DNA of 64,000 bases from Microbulbifer guangxiensis (GTDB taxonomy: Bacteria > Pseudomonadota > Gammaproteobacteria > Pseudomonadales > Cellvibrionaceae): the NCBI RefSeq assembly GCF_021729075.1, contig NZ_JAJSAQ010000004.1:124001-188000 (forward strand), given 5' to 3'. The translations under genes were made by a program, and so were the position numbers. Under the pieces are notes generated by a model. It was not told where the DNA came from, made no database searches, and saw only the letters and a list, made by a program, of their open reading frames with translations. This document shows positions 47,129 to 56,002 of this stretch, piece after piece. The first letter of the stretch is position 1, and each line of letters starts with the position of its first letter.

Positions 47129-47910
47129 ATGCCCTGCGTCTGCCCGCACTCCTGCAAGCAATCATCTGCCACCACGTGGAAATACTCACTACTGGCCGCT
47201 TTGCTGCTTCCGATACTATCCATAGACGCGAAGTCAGAGGTGCCAGACTGGGAGTTCTATATAGCACCATATGTATGGGGCCTGGGAATTGATGGTGATA
47301 TTTCCCACCCTCCTTTTCGATTTGAGGCAGATACGAGCTTCAGCGATCTCTGGTCTGACCTCAATTGGGGAGGCATGGGCACCCTTGAAGCAAAGAAGGG
47401 AAGATTCGGTTTTTTGTTGGACGGACTATATGTAGACCTTACCGACGATATAATTTTGAAAAACCTTCCCCTACCTTTTCCTGTTGACATTGATATCAAC
47501 AACAAATCGTCGACTGCACTTGTGGTCGGAAAATATAGAGCAGTTGACGATAGCAGAGTTTTTTCGAGATACTCGCTGGATACCGCTACTGGTCTATAGA
47601 GACGGATATAGACATCAATGTAACCATTGAAGAGCTTGACGTCTCGCGAGGTGCCAACTGGCATGATGGGCAACTTGGAGTGCGCGGCCACGTAAACCTT
47701 ACTGAGCATTTTTATATAGAGGGGATGGCACTTACCGGAATACGCTCTGACCGTACTACCGATGTTGCAGTTTTTGCCGGCTACCGGATAAACCCATGTT
47801 CAGCGATCATCGCCGGATATCGCCACATCCAAATTGACTACAAAGATTCTGATTACACCTTCGACGCCACACTCCATGGGCCGGCAATTGGATTCAGTTA
47901 CAAGTTCTAG
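47129..47910 (+). pseudogene. Outer-membrane beta-barrel protein gene broken by a frameshift
   Basis: The first frame (47129-47599) encodes a signal peptide (LLAALLLPILSIDA) and barrel-like sequence (WEFYIAPYVWGLGIDGDI; GRFGFLLDGLYVDL). It then runs into a stop. The -1 frame continues the same protein: FFEILAGYRYWSIETDIDIN, GVRGHVNLTEHFYIEGMALT and a C-terminal GFSYKF ending in Phe, as outer-membrane proteins do. The switch is in a run of six T at 47559-47564; one extra T would restore a single frame of about 260 residues. It is a true pseudogene, a slippage-expressed gene or a sequencing error. The base composition is AT-richer than its neighbours. Confidence 0.8.
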
Positions 47911-48001
47911 TCACCGGCCCGAAAATGAAAATCATGATTAAAGTCGGTTCACTCCAGATTGAGCTGACACGATTTCTACCAGAGATAAGCTGGAAAATGC
48001 T

Positions 48002-48967
48002 ATGTGCACAAGAACACTATGGCTAAACAGTGGACAGGGACCTATAGCGGGGCGAAATATGGATTGGGCCCAGAGCCTGGACACCAATCTCTGGGCTCTC
48101 CCATCCGGAGCAGACCGTACCGGTATTGATAAAGATCCGAACCCACTTACCTGGAAATCCAGGTATGCCAGCCTTGTAGCGACCGCCTATGATCTTGCGA
48201 CCGTGGACGGCCTTAACGAGAAAGGATTGGCAGCACATATCCTTTGGCTCACAGAGTCAGCCTACGGAGACAGGGACACATCCCAACCGGGGTTATCCAT
48301 CTCCCTATGGGCTCAATATTACCTGGACCAATTCAAAAGCGTTAAGGAATGCGTAGACCATACCAGGGAGAAACCCATTCAGGTGCGACCGCAGGGTGAC
48401 CCTGTATCGGGTCGATGGTCAACAGTGCACTTGGCACTGAGCGATGATTCCGGAGACTCAGCCATCATCGAATACATCGATGGAGTAGCAAACATTCACC
48501 ACAGCAGCAATTACACAGTAATGACCAACTCCCCTCCCTTCGATCAACAGCTCGAGCACCTGAGAAAATATCAAGGTTTTGGTGGTGATCTACCCCTGCC
48601 GGGAACAACAGAAGCAGCAGATCGCTTTGTCAGAGCCAGCTACTATTTATCAAAATTACCACAAGTTGATTCTCCCAGGCAGGCGTATGCAGCCTTACTC
48701 AGTGTGATGCGCAATGCGGCACAGCCATTCGGCGTCGCCGACCCTGCGAGACCTCACATTTCGATGACCATCTGGCGCACCCTGATCGACCTCAAGCGCA
48801 GAATTTATGCGTTTGAATCCTCCTTCAGCCCCGATATCGTTTGGGTTCAGCTAAACAAAGTTGATCTTGAAAAATGCCAGAAGCTAGACCTTAGCCAGGA
48901 GGGCTTGGTTGGCGATATGAGCGGCAAGTTTGTGGAAACAAGGCCTTTTGATTTTATGTCTGCCTAG
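48002..48967 (+). CDS. Choloylglycine hydrolase/penicillin V acylase family Ntn hydrolase
   Basis: A 321-residue linear-amide hydrolase. Removal of Met1 exposes Cys2 as the nucleophile. Arg18 and Asp21 in GRNMDW, Asn176 in YTVMTNSPPF and Arg208 in ADRFVRASYY match the conserved bile-salt-hydrolase set. There is no signal peptide, so it should be cytoplasmic, unlike many Gram-negative homologues. It could deacylate homoserine lactones, penicillin V or other amides; bile salts are an unlikely natural substrate here. The gene is AT-richer than the window average. Confidence 0.88.
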   Translation: MCTRTLWLNSGQGPIAGRNMDWAQSLDTNLWALPSGADRTGIDKDPNPLTWKSRYASLVATAYDLATVDGLNEKGLAAHILWLTESAYGDRDTSQPGLSISLWAQYYLDQFKSVKECVDHTREKPIQVRPQGDPVSGRWSTVHLALSDDSGDSAIIEYIDGVANIHHSSNYTVMTNSPPFDQQLEHLRKYQGFGGDLPLPGTTEAADRFVRASYYLSKLPQVDSPRQAYAALLSVMRNAAQPFGVADPARPHISMTIWRTLIDLKRRIYAFESSFSPDIVWVQLNKVDLEKCQKLDLSQEGLVGDMSGKFVETRPFDFMSA

Positions 48968-49460
48968 TGATGCCACCATACAAGATTGCTACTTGATTTA
49001 CTTTTGGTACTTTTACGCTTAATCACAAGCTGAACTGACATCGGCATGAGAATTTTTCCTGCTTTTTGCGTAATACCTAAATGCAGCCTTTAGCCAGCCC
49101 TGCCTAAACGCCAAGATACCGCTCGATAAACCGCTTCCACTGGAATTTACGACCAGTAAACAGGTCAACCCTGGGCATCGATGCACCAGTATGCTCCGCG
49201 CGCCCTGTTTCTCAGCATCCTCAGCTTGAACTCATTGGTTATGGACGCTCAGGAAAACCTGGTGCCAGAACAAGTAATGGAGTGCCTCTCACGGCGACAA
49301 TGGGATATGCTCTTCCGATATCCATTCAGTTCTGTTCCAGCACTCAGGGGGATCGAGCTGAGCTTGCAATAACTGATCCTTACCGCCTGCGGAGTGCAAT
49401 GCAGATCAGGCAAAGCCACCCGATGACTTAACCCGGGAAACGCCCGGGAGGAGAGTAATT
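48968..49460. other. Gene-poor AT-rich gap
   Basis: 493 bases without a convincing gene. A 63-codon open frame (49181-49372, +) has no ribosome binding site or known motif. On the reverse strand around 49110-49220 a stretch of about 40 codons ends ...LFTGRKFQWKRFIERYLGV and could be a gene remnant that I do not recognise. Confidence 0.35.
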
Positions 49461-49922
49461 GTGAAGCCACTGCTCGGCGGCTGTGCCTGTCGCGAGGTAC
49501 GGTATGAGTGTAAGGAAAAGCCCCTGGTTCAGTTTATCTGCCACTGTCGCGACTGCCAGCACACCAGTGGCGGCGCGTTTATGGCGTTTGTCTTCGTCCC
49601 AAGGGACAGGCTCACTTACCTTTCCGGCAGTCTGCATCATCATGACGTGAGGGCCGAGAGCGGACGCGAGTTGCGGCGCCAATTCTGCAGCGCGTGCGGG
49701 TCACCCATATCGGCCTTTTGGCCCGGGGCCCCGATGGTAGAGCTGCTGACCGTGGCCAGCCTCGACGACCAGAGTATCTTCACCCCCACCCATGAGTTGT
49801 GGATGTCCCGCGCTGAGGCCTGGCACCCCGTCCATCCAGATACTGTAAAGTTAGCCGAGGGGCCTGATGAAGAGCTGGTACGCGGGCCTGTTCGCACTTA
49901 CTTCGCTACGCGCCAAGCCTAG
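49461..49922 (+). CDS. GFA family (glutathione-dependent formaldehyde-activating-like) protein
   Basis: A 153-residue zinc protein with the full GFA cysteine set: GGCACREVRYEC, CHCRDCQHTSGG and FCSACGSPI. Two zinc sites are expected. Despite the name, most members have no proven formaldehyde role. GTG at 49461 follows GGAGGAGA at seven-base spacing, which fixes the start. Confidence 0.9.
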   Translation: MKPLLGGCACREVRYECKEKPLVQFICHCRDCQHTSGGAFMAFVFVPRDRLTYLSGSLHHHDVRAESGRELRRQFCSACGSPISAFWPGAPMVELLTVASLDDQSIFTPTHELWMSRAEAWHPVHPDTVKLAEGPDEELVRGPVRTYFATRQA

Positions 49923-49975
49923 TGCCAGACTGCGCCCGGAGTTGTCTGGATTTCCTGTGTTCGAAGAGACGATAG

Positions 49976-50446
49976 ATGGCTTCCATTGATTTTCTGGGTG
50001 CCGCGAAGCCGCGGCTGGTTCTATACCTGCCCCACCGCCCCAACCAGCTGGCTGAACTGGTCGGGGCACCCACCAGTCGGGAACTGATAGACGCCAATTC
50101 CAACCATTGGCGCAAGATTGTGACGCTACTGGCCAAGGTGGCGAGCCCAACTGCGGATGAATGGCGGCGCTTCCGTGATGAACAGCTACTCCGGCAGACA
50201 GCCCTCTGTTTCGAGCCGCGCCTGATAGACAGTGACTGCTGGCACTGGATCGGCGGCAAGGACAACCTGCAGCGCTTTGGCAGCATGAGGCATTCAGCGC
50301 AACCGCTGGCCGATTGCTCCTGTGTCTCCATCGACCCGCAGAGACGCCTGTTGCTGACGCCCTATCCTGACTACCGGCAACTGAACAATACAGTGGTGAG
50401 CCACATCCGCAGGGCACTTGAAGATTGCGGTTTTTATCCGCCCTGA
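49976..50446 (+). CDS. Conserved protein of unknown function
   Basis: A 156-residue soluble protein. Noticeable features are a basic PHRPNQLAELVG segment, a Trp/Arg-rich centre (DEWRRFRDEQLLRQ), CWHWIGGKDNLQRFGS and a C-terminal LLLTPYPDYRQLNN before a helix. No signal peptide, membrane segment or known catalytic motif is visible. GAAGAG precedes the ATG at suitable spacing. It is convergent with the VOC gene (33-base gap). Not recognised. Confidence 0.7.
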   Translation: MASIDFLGAAKPRLVLYLPHRPNQLAELVGAPTSRELIDANSNHWRKIVTLLAKVASPTADEWRRFRDEQLLRQTALCFEPRLIDSDCWHWIGGKDNLQRFGSMRHSAQPLADCSCVSIDPQRRLLLTPYPDYRQLNNTVVSHIRRALEDCGFYPP

Positions 50447-50479
50447 GACATCGCAATCCCACCCTAGCCAGACACAGGT

Positions 50480-50896
50480 TTACCGGAACATCAGTTCGGG
50501 GTTCACCATCGATTTCATCTCGAGAATGTTGCCGTTGGGATCTTCAATGAAGAAGGTCTCCTGCTCGTACTCGTTGCCGACAAAACGACGATAGGGTCTG
50601 TCGAGATACTCCAGACCGGCAGCTTCGATACGCGCCTTCAGGGCCTGCAACTCTTCATCTGGCAGGTGGATGCCGAAGTGCGGGACCGCCACTGCGCCCA
50701 TATCCACTTCGTGACGCACGTTCGGCAGTTTCTCTTCGCTCTGGTGCAGGGTGAGCTCATTGCCCCAGAAGTTGATATCCACCCAGCGCCCCTCTTCACC
50801 ATTTCCTGCTTTGCAGCCCAGAACGTCGCAATAGAAGGCCCTGGCTTTTTTCAGGTCTCCGGCGGGAATTGCCAGATGCAGGCAGTTGGATTTCAT
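50480..50896 (-). CDS. VOC-family (glyoxalase/dioxygenase-like) protein
   Basis: A 138-residue vicinal-oxygen-chelate protein with two beta-alpha-beta-beta-beta modules. It starts KSNCLHLAIPAGDLKKARAF; the centre has VPHFGIHLPDEE, and the end ETFFIEDPNGNILEMKSM carries the metal-ligand glutamate. His9 (in CLHLAIP) is the other likely ligand. ATG 50896 is preceded by GGAG at six bases. A GTG seven codons upstream has no room for a ribosome binding site. The substrate is unknown. Confidence 0.87.
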   Translation of the reverse strand: MKSNCLHLAIPAGDLKKARAFYCDVLGCKAGNGEEGRWVDINFWGNELTLHQSEEKLPNVRHEVDMGAVAVPHFGIHLPDEELQALKARIEAAGLEYLDRPYRRFVGNEYEQETFFIEDPNGNILEMKSMVNPELMFR

Positions 50897-51036
50897 AGCA
50901 GCTCCAGTGACATACACTCCTTGAGACTAGCCAGATTCTCCAAAGCGTGCGAAGCAGCGCTGATGCGTGACAGGTCAAAAGCACCACCGCAAGAACAGAC
51001 CCCCACGCTGCACCAATTCCGGTCTCGAGGAACCCC

Positions 51037-52242
51037 GTGCCAGAACCCGCCCGCCTCAAGCGATCACTCTCGCTGCCTGTCATCAGTTTTTACGGCATCG
51101 GTACGATTATCGGTGCCGGCATCTATGTACTGATCGGGAAGGTTGGTTCAGAGGCGGGGTTGGCACTGCCTTATGCGTTTCTGCTTGCCGGTTTGATCGC
51201 TGCATTTACTGCGCTTTCCTACGCCGAGCTGTCATCGCGCTTCCCGATCAGCGCCGGTTCCGCCGCCTATATCTGGAAAGCGTGGCGCCGGCGCTGGCCG
51301 GCACAACTCGTCGGCGCCCTGGTCGCCCTGACCGGAATCGTGTCCGCGGCCACCATCGCCAATGGTTTTACCGGCTACCTCAACCTGTTTTTGCAGGTTC
51401 CCGACGCCGTCGCCATCACACTGCTGATCGCGCTGCTGACCCTGATTGCCCTTTGGGGCATCACCGAGTCAGCATTGACCGTCATGCTGGTGACCCTGAT
51501 TGAGGTGGGCGGCCTGTTATTTGTCATTTTTGCCAGTGGTGGGGCGCCTGCCGTTACTGACTGGCGGGAGTTTTTCGCACCGCCCCAGTGGAGCGCGCTG
51601 CCGGGGCTGGTGTCGGGGAGCTTTCTGGCGTTTTATGCCTTTATTGGCTTTGAGGACATGGTCAATACCGCCGAGGAAGTGAAGAATCCCCGCAAGGTCC
51701 TGCCGCGGGCAATACTGCTTGCCATCACCATCTCCACCCTGCTCTATATGAGTGTGGCTGCCCTGGCGGTACGCACGGTGCCTGTCGGCATGCTGGCCGC
51801 CAGTGAGGCTCCGCTGGCGGCCGTGGTCAGCAATGCCGGCCATTCGCCGGCATTTATCGGCGTTATCAGCCTGCTGGCGGTCGTGAACGGTGCTCTGGTG
51901 CAGATCATCATGGCATCACGGCTGCTGTATGGCATGGCGACGAAGCAGATGGCGCCGCGGATCTTTGCCCGGGTCAATGCGAGGACCCGTACGCCAGTCG
52001 TGGCCACCCTTCTGATTGGCATACTGATCCTGGCGTTCGCACTCTGGCTGCCTCTCACGCTGCTGGCGCAGATCACCAGCTTTGTCATGCTGCTGGTGTT
52101 CACACTGGTGAACGGGGCATTACTGACCATCAAATTTCGCGGTGATCGCACCGAACATGATGAGATCCGTTATCCGCTGTGGGTTCCTGTTGCAGGCGTC
52201 CTCTCCTGCCTGGCACTGATGGGGTTTGCACTGGCTGGTTGA
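51037..52242 (+). CDS. APC-family amino acid permease
   Basis: A 401-residue permease with about 11-12 membrane segments. The first segment has the APC substrate-binding motif GTIIGAGIYVLIGKVG, followed by SYAELSSRFP and the conserved helix-6 region FYAFIGFEDMVNTAEEVKNP, a strong APC signature. The total is shorter than typical APC members (about 450-500). It starts at GTG 51037 behind GAGGAA. The substrate cannot be predicted. It is convergent with the GST gene (16-base gap). Confidence 0.9.
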   Translation: MPEPARLKRSLSLPVISFYGIGTIIGAGIYVLIGKVGSEAGLALPYAFLLAGLIAAFTALSYAELSSRFPISAGSAAYIWKAWRRRWPAQLVGALVALTGIVSAATIANGFTGYLNLFLQVPDAVAITLLIALLTLIALWGITESALTVMLVTLIEVGGLLFVIFASGGAPAVTDWREFFAPPQWSALPGLVSGSFLAFYAFIGFEDMVNTAEEVKNPRKVLPRAILLAITISTLLYMSVAALAVRTVPVGMLAASEAPLAAVVSNAGHSPAFIGVISLLAVVNGALVQIIMASRLLYGMATKQMAPRIFARVNARTRTPVVATLLIGILILAFALWLPLTLLAQITSFVMLLVFTLVNGALLTIKFRGDRTEHDEIRYPLWVPVAGVLSCLALMGFALAG

Positions 52243-52258
52243 GGAAAGCCACGTGGTG

Positions 52259-52954
52259 CTAACCGATCATCTTGCGCAGGGAGCGCTCGATCTGTCCGCC
52301 ACAGTAGCCCCTGCCATACTCCTGCCGCTGTTTCTCCAGCAAGGATTGAATGGTGGGGCGGGCCTCGACTCTCTGGCAGAGGTCGGCGACATGGGGTGCA
52401 TGCTCGCGCAGATCGCTTTCCAGCTGCGGAAAAGAGTACACAAGGGTTCCGAACAGTGCCGCGGTAGCGATATCAGCGACCGAAATACTACTGCCCAACA
52501 GAAAACCCCTCTGCCCTTTCAGACCATGGCTGAGGCCTGTTTTCTCAAACACCTGCATCCAGTCGGGCAGCCGGCCGAAGCGAAAACCCTCCCAGTCACT
52601 TCTTTCCCACATCACCTGGCCATTGCAATTGCTGATCTCGATCAGGAGGTCGTTGCAGTCCAGTATCGTTTTCAGGGCCAGGGTATGGGTTTCTGCCCGC
52701 TTCGGTAAGTAGTCGTACTTACGCCCCAGGTGCATGAGCGCCGCGGGCATCTGCGCAAAGTAGGTCTTTGTCTTGCACTCATACAGATAGGGCGGCGCCA
52801 TACCCGGGTTATGGATCTTCAGGCTGCGCTCGGGATAGATCTCGCTGGCATCGCGGCGCTGGTAGTGCGCCCCGACGTCTTCCAGCATCAGCTGAATGAA
52901 ATTTCCGCGAAAGGGCAAATCCCAGTAGTAGAGCTTGTAGTCCAGCTTGATCAC
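52259..52954 (-). CDS. Glutathione S-transferase family protein
   Basis: A 231-residue GST-like protein. The N-terminal thioredoxin fold begins YKLYYWDLPFRGNFIQLML with the usual Tyr/Arg region. The expected SxAI glutathione motif is altered near TYFAQMPAALMHLG. The C-terminal helical domain has SSISVADIATAALFGTLV, the N-capping box of GSTs. The start is GTG 52954 with a weak ribosome binding site. Substrate unknown. Confidence 0.85.
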   Translation of the reverse strand: MIKLDYKLYYWDLPFRGNFIQLMLEDVGAHYQRRDASEIYPERSLKIHNPGMAPPYLYECKTKTYFAQMPAALMHLGRKYDYLPKRAETHTLALKTILDCNDLLIEISNCNGQVMWERSDWEGFRFGRLPDWMQVFEKTGLSHGLKGQRGFLLGSSISVADIATAALFGTLVYSFPQLESDLREHAPHVADLCQRVEARPTIQSLLEKQRQEYGRGYCGGQIERSLRKMIG

Positions 52955-53244
52955 CCAACGGTCAAATGAGGAGCTTCAATGGAAAACCAGTGGCAACAGA
53001 CAGAGGAGCCTAGCAGACACAACCCGATCCCCCGGCAGCCCCGGTGACATGAGCAACCTGCGATCGCTACCCCTGATTTCCCGGAGAACAAACTGGCGCC
53101 AATCGCCCGGGTTTCGGTTCTCTGGCACGCCACTCACTCGCAACATCCATACGGCGACGATATATTCGGGCAGCAGTGATCAACTTGTCCAGATGACCGG
53201 ACACTTCAACAACGCTGTTGTTGCCCACAATAAGGAAATTGGCC

Positions 53245-53517
53245 ATGCCAAAATTTGTCATCGAACGGGAAATTCCCGGTGCCGGGAACCTGACTCAGGA
53301 AGAGCTTCAGGGCATTTCGCAGAAATCCTGTGGAGTTTTGAGGGAGCTGGGCCCATCGGTACAGTGGATCCAAAGCTTTGTCACCCCAGACAAGATCTAC
53401 TGTATGTACATTGCGCCCGATAAAGAAGCGGTGATCAGTCACGCCGAAATGGGCGGTTTCCCGGCCAACACCATCTCTGAAATCACCTCCGTGATCGACC
53501 CGGTAACCGCCGAATAG
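53245..53517 (+). CDS. DUF4242 family protein
   Basis: A 90-residue ferredoxin-like-fold protein: PKFVIEREIPGAGNLTQEEL, WIQSFVTPDKIYCMYIAPD, then ISEITSVIDP. This is the DUF4242 pattern; a Streptomyces member binds nickel, but function is generally unknown. The ATG at 53245 has AAGGAA at seven bases. A longer open frame from 53218 has no support. Confidence 0.85.
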   Translation: MPKFVIEREIPGAGNLTQEELQGISQKSCGVLRELGPSVQWIQSFVTPDKIYCMYIAPDKEAVISHAEMGGFPANTISEITSVIDPVTAE

Positions 53518-53533
53518 CGTCTGACACTAATCG

Positions 53534-53552
53534 GGGCCCGCTTTCCCGGCGG
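53534..53552 (+). terminator. Hairpin after the DUF4242 gene
   Basis: GGCCCGC and GCGGGCT pair around TTTCCCG shortly after the stop codon. No T-run. Confidence 0.35.
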
Positions 53553-53644
53553 GCTCCGCAACTATCCATCCCCCCGCCCTCAGCTAGCCAGCATTCCCTC
53601 GAACATGGCCCTGGCAGCAAAATTTGGAAAAATTTTTCTTTTAA

Positions 53645-53669
53645 GCGACAAAAAAAGGTAATTTGTCGC
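53645..53669. promoter_or_regulatory. Perfect inverted repeat upstream of the Tsx-like gene
   Basis: GCGACAAA and TTTGTCGC are perfect 8-base arms separated by 9 bases, in an AT-rich setting about 40 bases upstream of the candidate -35 box. The symmetry suggests an operator for a dimeric regulator. It does not match the PurR box that I know. Confidence 0.45.
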
Positions 53670-53707
53670 GAACCCATTTCAGCTGCGTCCTCTTGAGCGT
53701 GAAAAAA

Positions 53708-53737
53708 TTGGCAAAACTGTCGCCATTCCGGTAAATT
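53708..53737 (+). promoter_or_regulatory. Possible promoter of the purine-uptake genes
   Basis: TTGGCA and TAAATT with an 18-base spacer, about 95 bases before the GTG start. The rest of the 314-base gap (53518-53831) contains only the inverted repeat at 53645 and a hairpin at 53534. Confidence 0.4.
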
Positions 53738-53831
53738 CCGCGCTCATTTTTTAACCAGCTGCGGGCGATGCCTGCCTGTAGCCCGCGCGAGGCCAGCCCT
53801 GCCTTTCGATTCGCTGTCACTGAGGTACCCC

Positions 53832-54617
53832 GTGAATCTGCCCAAGACCCTGCTTTTTGTAGTCGCCGGCCTGACATCCCTGACCACCAGCGCCGAGATG
53901 CTGTGGAATGACAACAGCCTGAGCCTGCTCTACGGCAGGGACTACAAGGTCCACTACAGCCTGGAGACTGACGACTCCAGCCGCAGTGTCATGACCTACG
54001 AGCACGTCAGCGGCCACGGCTGGGGCGACCTGTTCATGTTCGCCGATTACCTGACCTCAGATGCAGGGTCCGACGAGCTGTACACGGAAGTCTCCCCGCG
54101 CCTGAGCTTCGGGAAACTGGGCGGTCGCGACCTCTCTTTCGGTCCGGTCAAAGACGTGCTGGCCGCAGGGACCCTGGAAATCGGGAACTTCGACGACCCC
54201 GACAGCCTCACCGCCACCGGTCCACACTTCATGAACAAGCTGGCGGGTGTGGGCTTTGACCTGGCGGTTCCGGGCTTCACTTTCTTCCAGGCCAACCTCT
54301 ACCACCGCGACAACGACGACAAGGCCGACAATGAGCAGCTGACCCTGGCCTGGGGTCTGCCATTTGCCCTCGGTGGAGAGAGCTTCCTGTATGACGGCTT
54401 CCTCGACTGGGCCAGCGCTTCCGCCGATGCCCACCCGAGCATGAATTTCACTTCCCAGCTGAAGTGGGACCTGGGCGCCCGCTGGGGCCAGCCGAAGGCA
54501 CTGTATGCCGGCATCGAGTATGTTCACTGGGACGACAAGTTCGGCATCAAGGACGGTACCTTTGGTATTGATTCCAATGAGCGCAACGTGAACCTGCTGG
54601 TCAAGTACCACTTCTGA
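53832..54617 (+). CDS. Tsx-like outer-membrane nucleoside channel
   Basis: A 261-residue outer-membrane protein of the Tsx/OmpK channel family. After a signal peptide (LLFVVAGLTSLTTSA) comes WNDNSLSLLYG and the alternating barrel pattern. It includes MTYEHVSGHGWGDLFMFADY, FGPVKDVLAAGTLEIG and EYVHWDDKFGI, and ends with Phe (VKYHF). Such channels let nucleosides through the outer membrane. GTG at 53832 follows GAGGTA. A purine permease and a phosphoribosyltransferase follow on the same strand, which supports nucleoside or base uptake. Confidence 0.85.
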   Translation: MNLPKTLLFVVAGLTSLTTSAEMLWNDNSLSLLYGRDYKVHYSLETDDSSRSVMTYEHVSGHGWGDLFMFADYLTSDAGSDELYTEVSPRLSFGKLGGRDLSFGPVKDVLAAGTLEIGNFDDPDSLTATGPHFMNKLAGVGFDLAVPGFTFFQANLYHRDNDDKADNEQLTLAWGLPFALGGESFLYDGFLDWASASADAHPSMNFTSQLKWDLGARWGQPKALYAGIEYVHWDDKFGIKDGTFGIDSNERNVNLLVKYHF

Positions 54618-54645
54618 TCCCCGCTTACTGCAACTGGACAAGACT

Positions 54646-55989
54646 ATGACTGACATCCGCACTCAGGCATCAGCCAGCTCCTCCACCAGGCAGCCGTCCC
54701 TGCTTGAACGCCTGTTCAAGCTGTCGGAGCGGGACACTACCGTGCGCCGGGAAATCATCGCCGGTGTAACCACCTTCCTGACCATGGCCTATATCATTTT
54801 CGTGAACCCGAACATCATGGCCGCGGCCGGTATGGACAAGGGTGCCGTGTTCACCGCCACCTGCCTGGCGGCAGCGATCGGCTGCCTGATCATGGGCTTG
54901 TACGCCAACTACCCGTTCGCGCTGGCACCGGGTATGGGCCTGAATGCGTTTTTCAGCTTCGTGGTCGTGGGCGAGATGGGATACAGCTGGCAGGTAGCCC
55001 TGGGGGCGGTGTTTATTTCCGGCGTGGTATTCCTGCTACTCAGTATCTTCAAAGTACGGCAGTGGATTATCGATAGTATTCCGCTGTCGCTGCGCCAGGC
55101 GCTTGCTGCGGGTGTCGGCCTGTTCCTGGCCATTATCGCCCTGAAAAGTGCGGGCATCGTCACCGCCAGCCCTGCCACACTGGTGACACTGGGCGACCTC
55201 ACCTCCAGTGATGCCATCCTCGCAGCGCTGAGCTTCTTCGTGATTTCCGCGCTGGCCTACCGGCGCATGCTGGGTGCGGTAATGATCGGCATTCTCGTCG
55301 TGACTGTTATTGCCCTTGCGATGGGCAAGGTGGAATATGCCGGCATCCTGTCTGCGCCGCCGAGCATGGCCCCGACCTTCCTGCAGCTGGACATTGCCGG
55401 TGCGTTTGAAGTGGGCATGATCAGCGTGATCTTCGCCTTCCTGTTTGTGGACCTGTTCGACACTGCCGGCACCCTGCTCAGCACTGCCGACCGTGCCAAA
55501 CTGCTGGATGAGAAAGGCCAGCTGCCCGGCATGGGCAAGGCGCTGATGGCAGACAGCTCCGCCTCTGCAGTGGGCTCCCTGCTGGGATCCTCCACCACCA
55601 CGACTTATGTGGAGAGCACCGCGGGTGTCGCCGCTGGCGGTCGCACCGGTCTCACTGCCGTCGTGTGCGCTGGCCTGTTTCTGCTCGCCCTGTTCTTCTC
55701 GCCGCTGGTGGGTATGGTGCCGGGCTACGCGACTGCAGGTGCACTGCTCTATGTGGCGGTACTGATGACTTCCGGCCTGTCGTCCATCGACTGGGATGAT
55801 ATCACCGAAGCCGCACCGGCGGTGGTGGCCGCGGTGATGATGCCGCTGTCCTTCTCCATCGCCAACGGCATCGCGCTGGGCTTCATTGCCTACGCGGTAA
55901 TCAAGACACTGAGTGGCCGCAGCAAGGACGTCAGCATCAGTGTCTATCTTCTGGCGGCACTCTTTGTTGCCAAATTCATGTTCTTCTGA
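54646..55989 (+). CDS. NCS2/AzgA-family hypoxanthine/guanine permease
   Basis: A 447-residue permease with about 12-14 membrane segments. It carries the AzgA/PbuG signatures TFLTMAYIIFVNPNIMAAAG, ALAPGMGLNAFFSF, FLFVDLFDTAGTLL and SSTTTTYVESTAGVAAGGRT. Members import hypoxanthine, guanine or adenine by proton symport. It lies 28 bases after the Tsx-like gene and 13 bases before the phosphoribosyltransferase, so the three form one transcription unit. Confidence 0.93.
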   Translation: MTDIRTQASASSSTRQPSLLERLFKLSERDTTVRREIIAGVTTFLTMAYIIFVNPNIMAAAGMDKGAVFTATCLAAAIGCLIMGLYANYPFALAPGMGLNAFFSFVVVGEMGYSWQVALGAVFISGVVFLLLSIFKVRQWIIDSIPLSLRQALAAGVGLFLAIIALKSAGIVTASPATLVTLGDLTSSDAILAALSFFVISALAYRRMLGAVMIGILVVTVIALAMGKVEYAGILSAPPSMAPTFLQLDIAGAFEVGMISVIFAFLFVDLFDTAGTLLSTADRAKLLDEKGQLPGMGKALMADSSASAVGSLLGSSTTTTYVESTAGVAAGGRTGLTAVVCAGLFLLALFFSPLVGMVPGYATAGALLYVAVLMTSGLSSIDWDDITEAAPAVVAAVMMPLSFSIANGIALGFIAYAVIKTLSGRSKDVSISVYLLAALFVAKFMFF

Positions 55990-56002
55990 GGGCTGCCTTC
56001 TT

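Noticed and set aside
49181..49372. 63-codon open frame in the AT-rich gap
   Set aside because: No ribosome binding site, no signal or domain, and no supporting neighbour.
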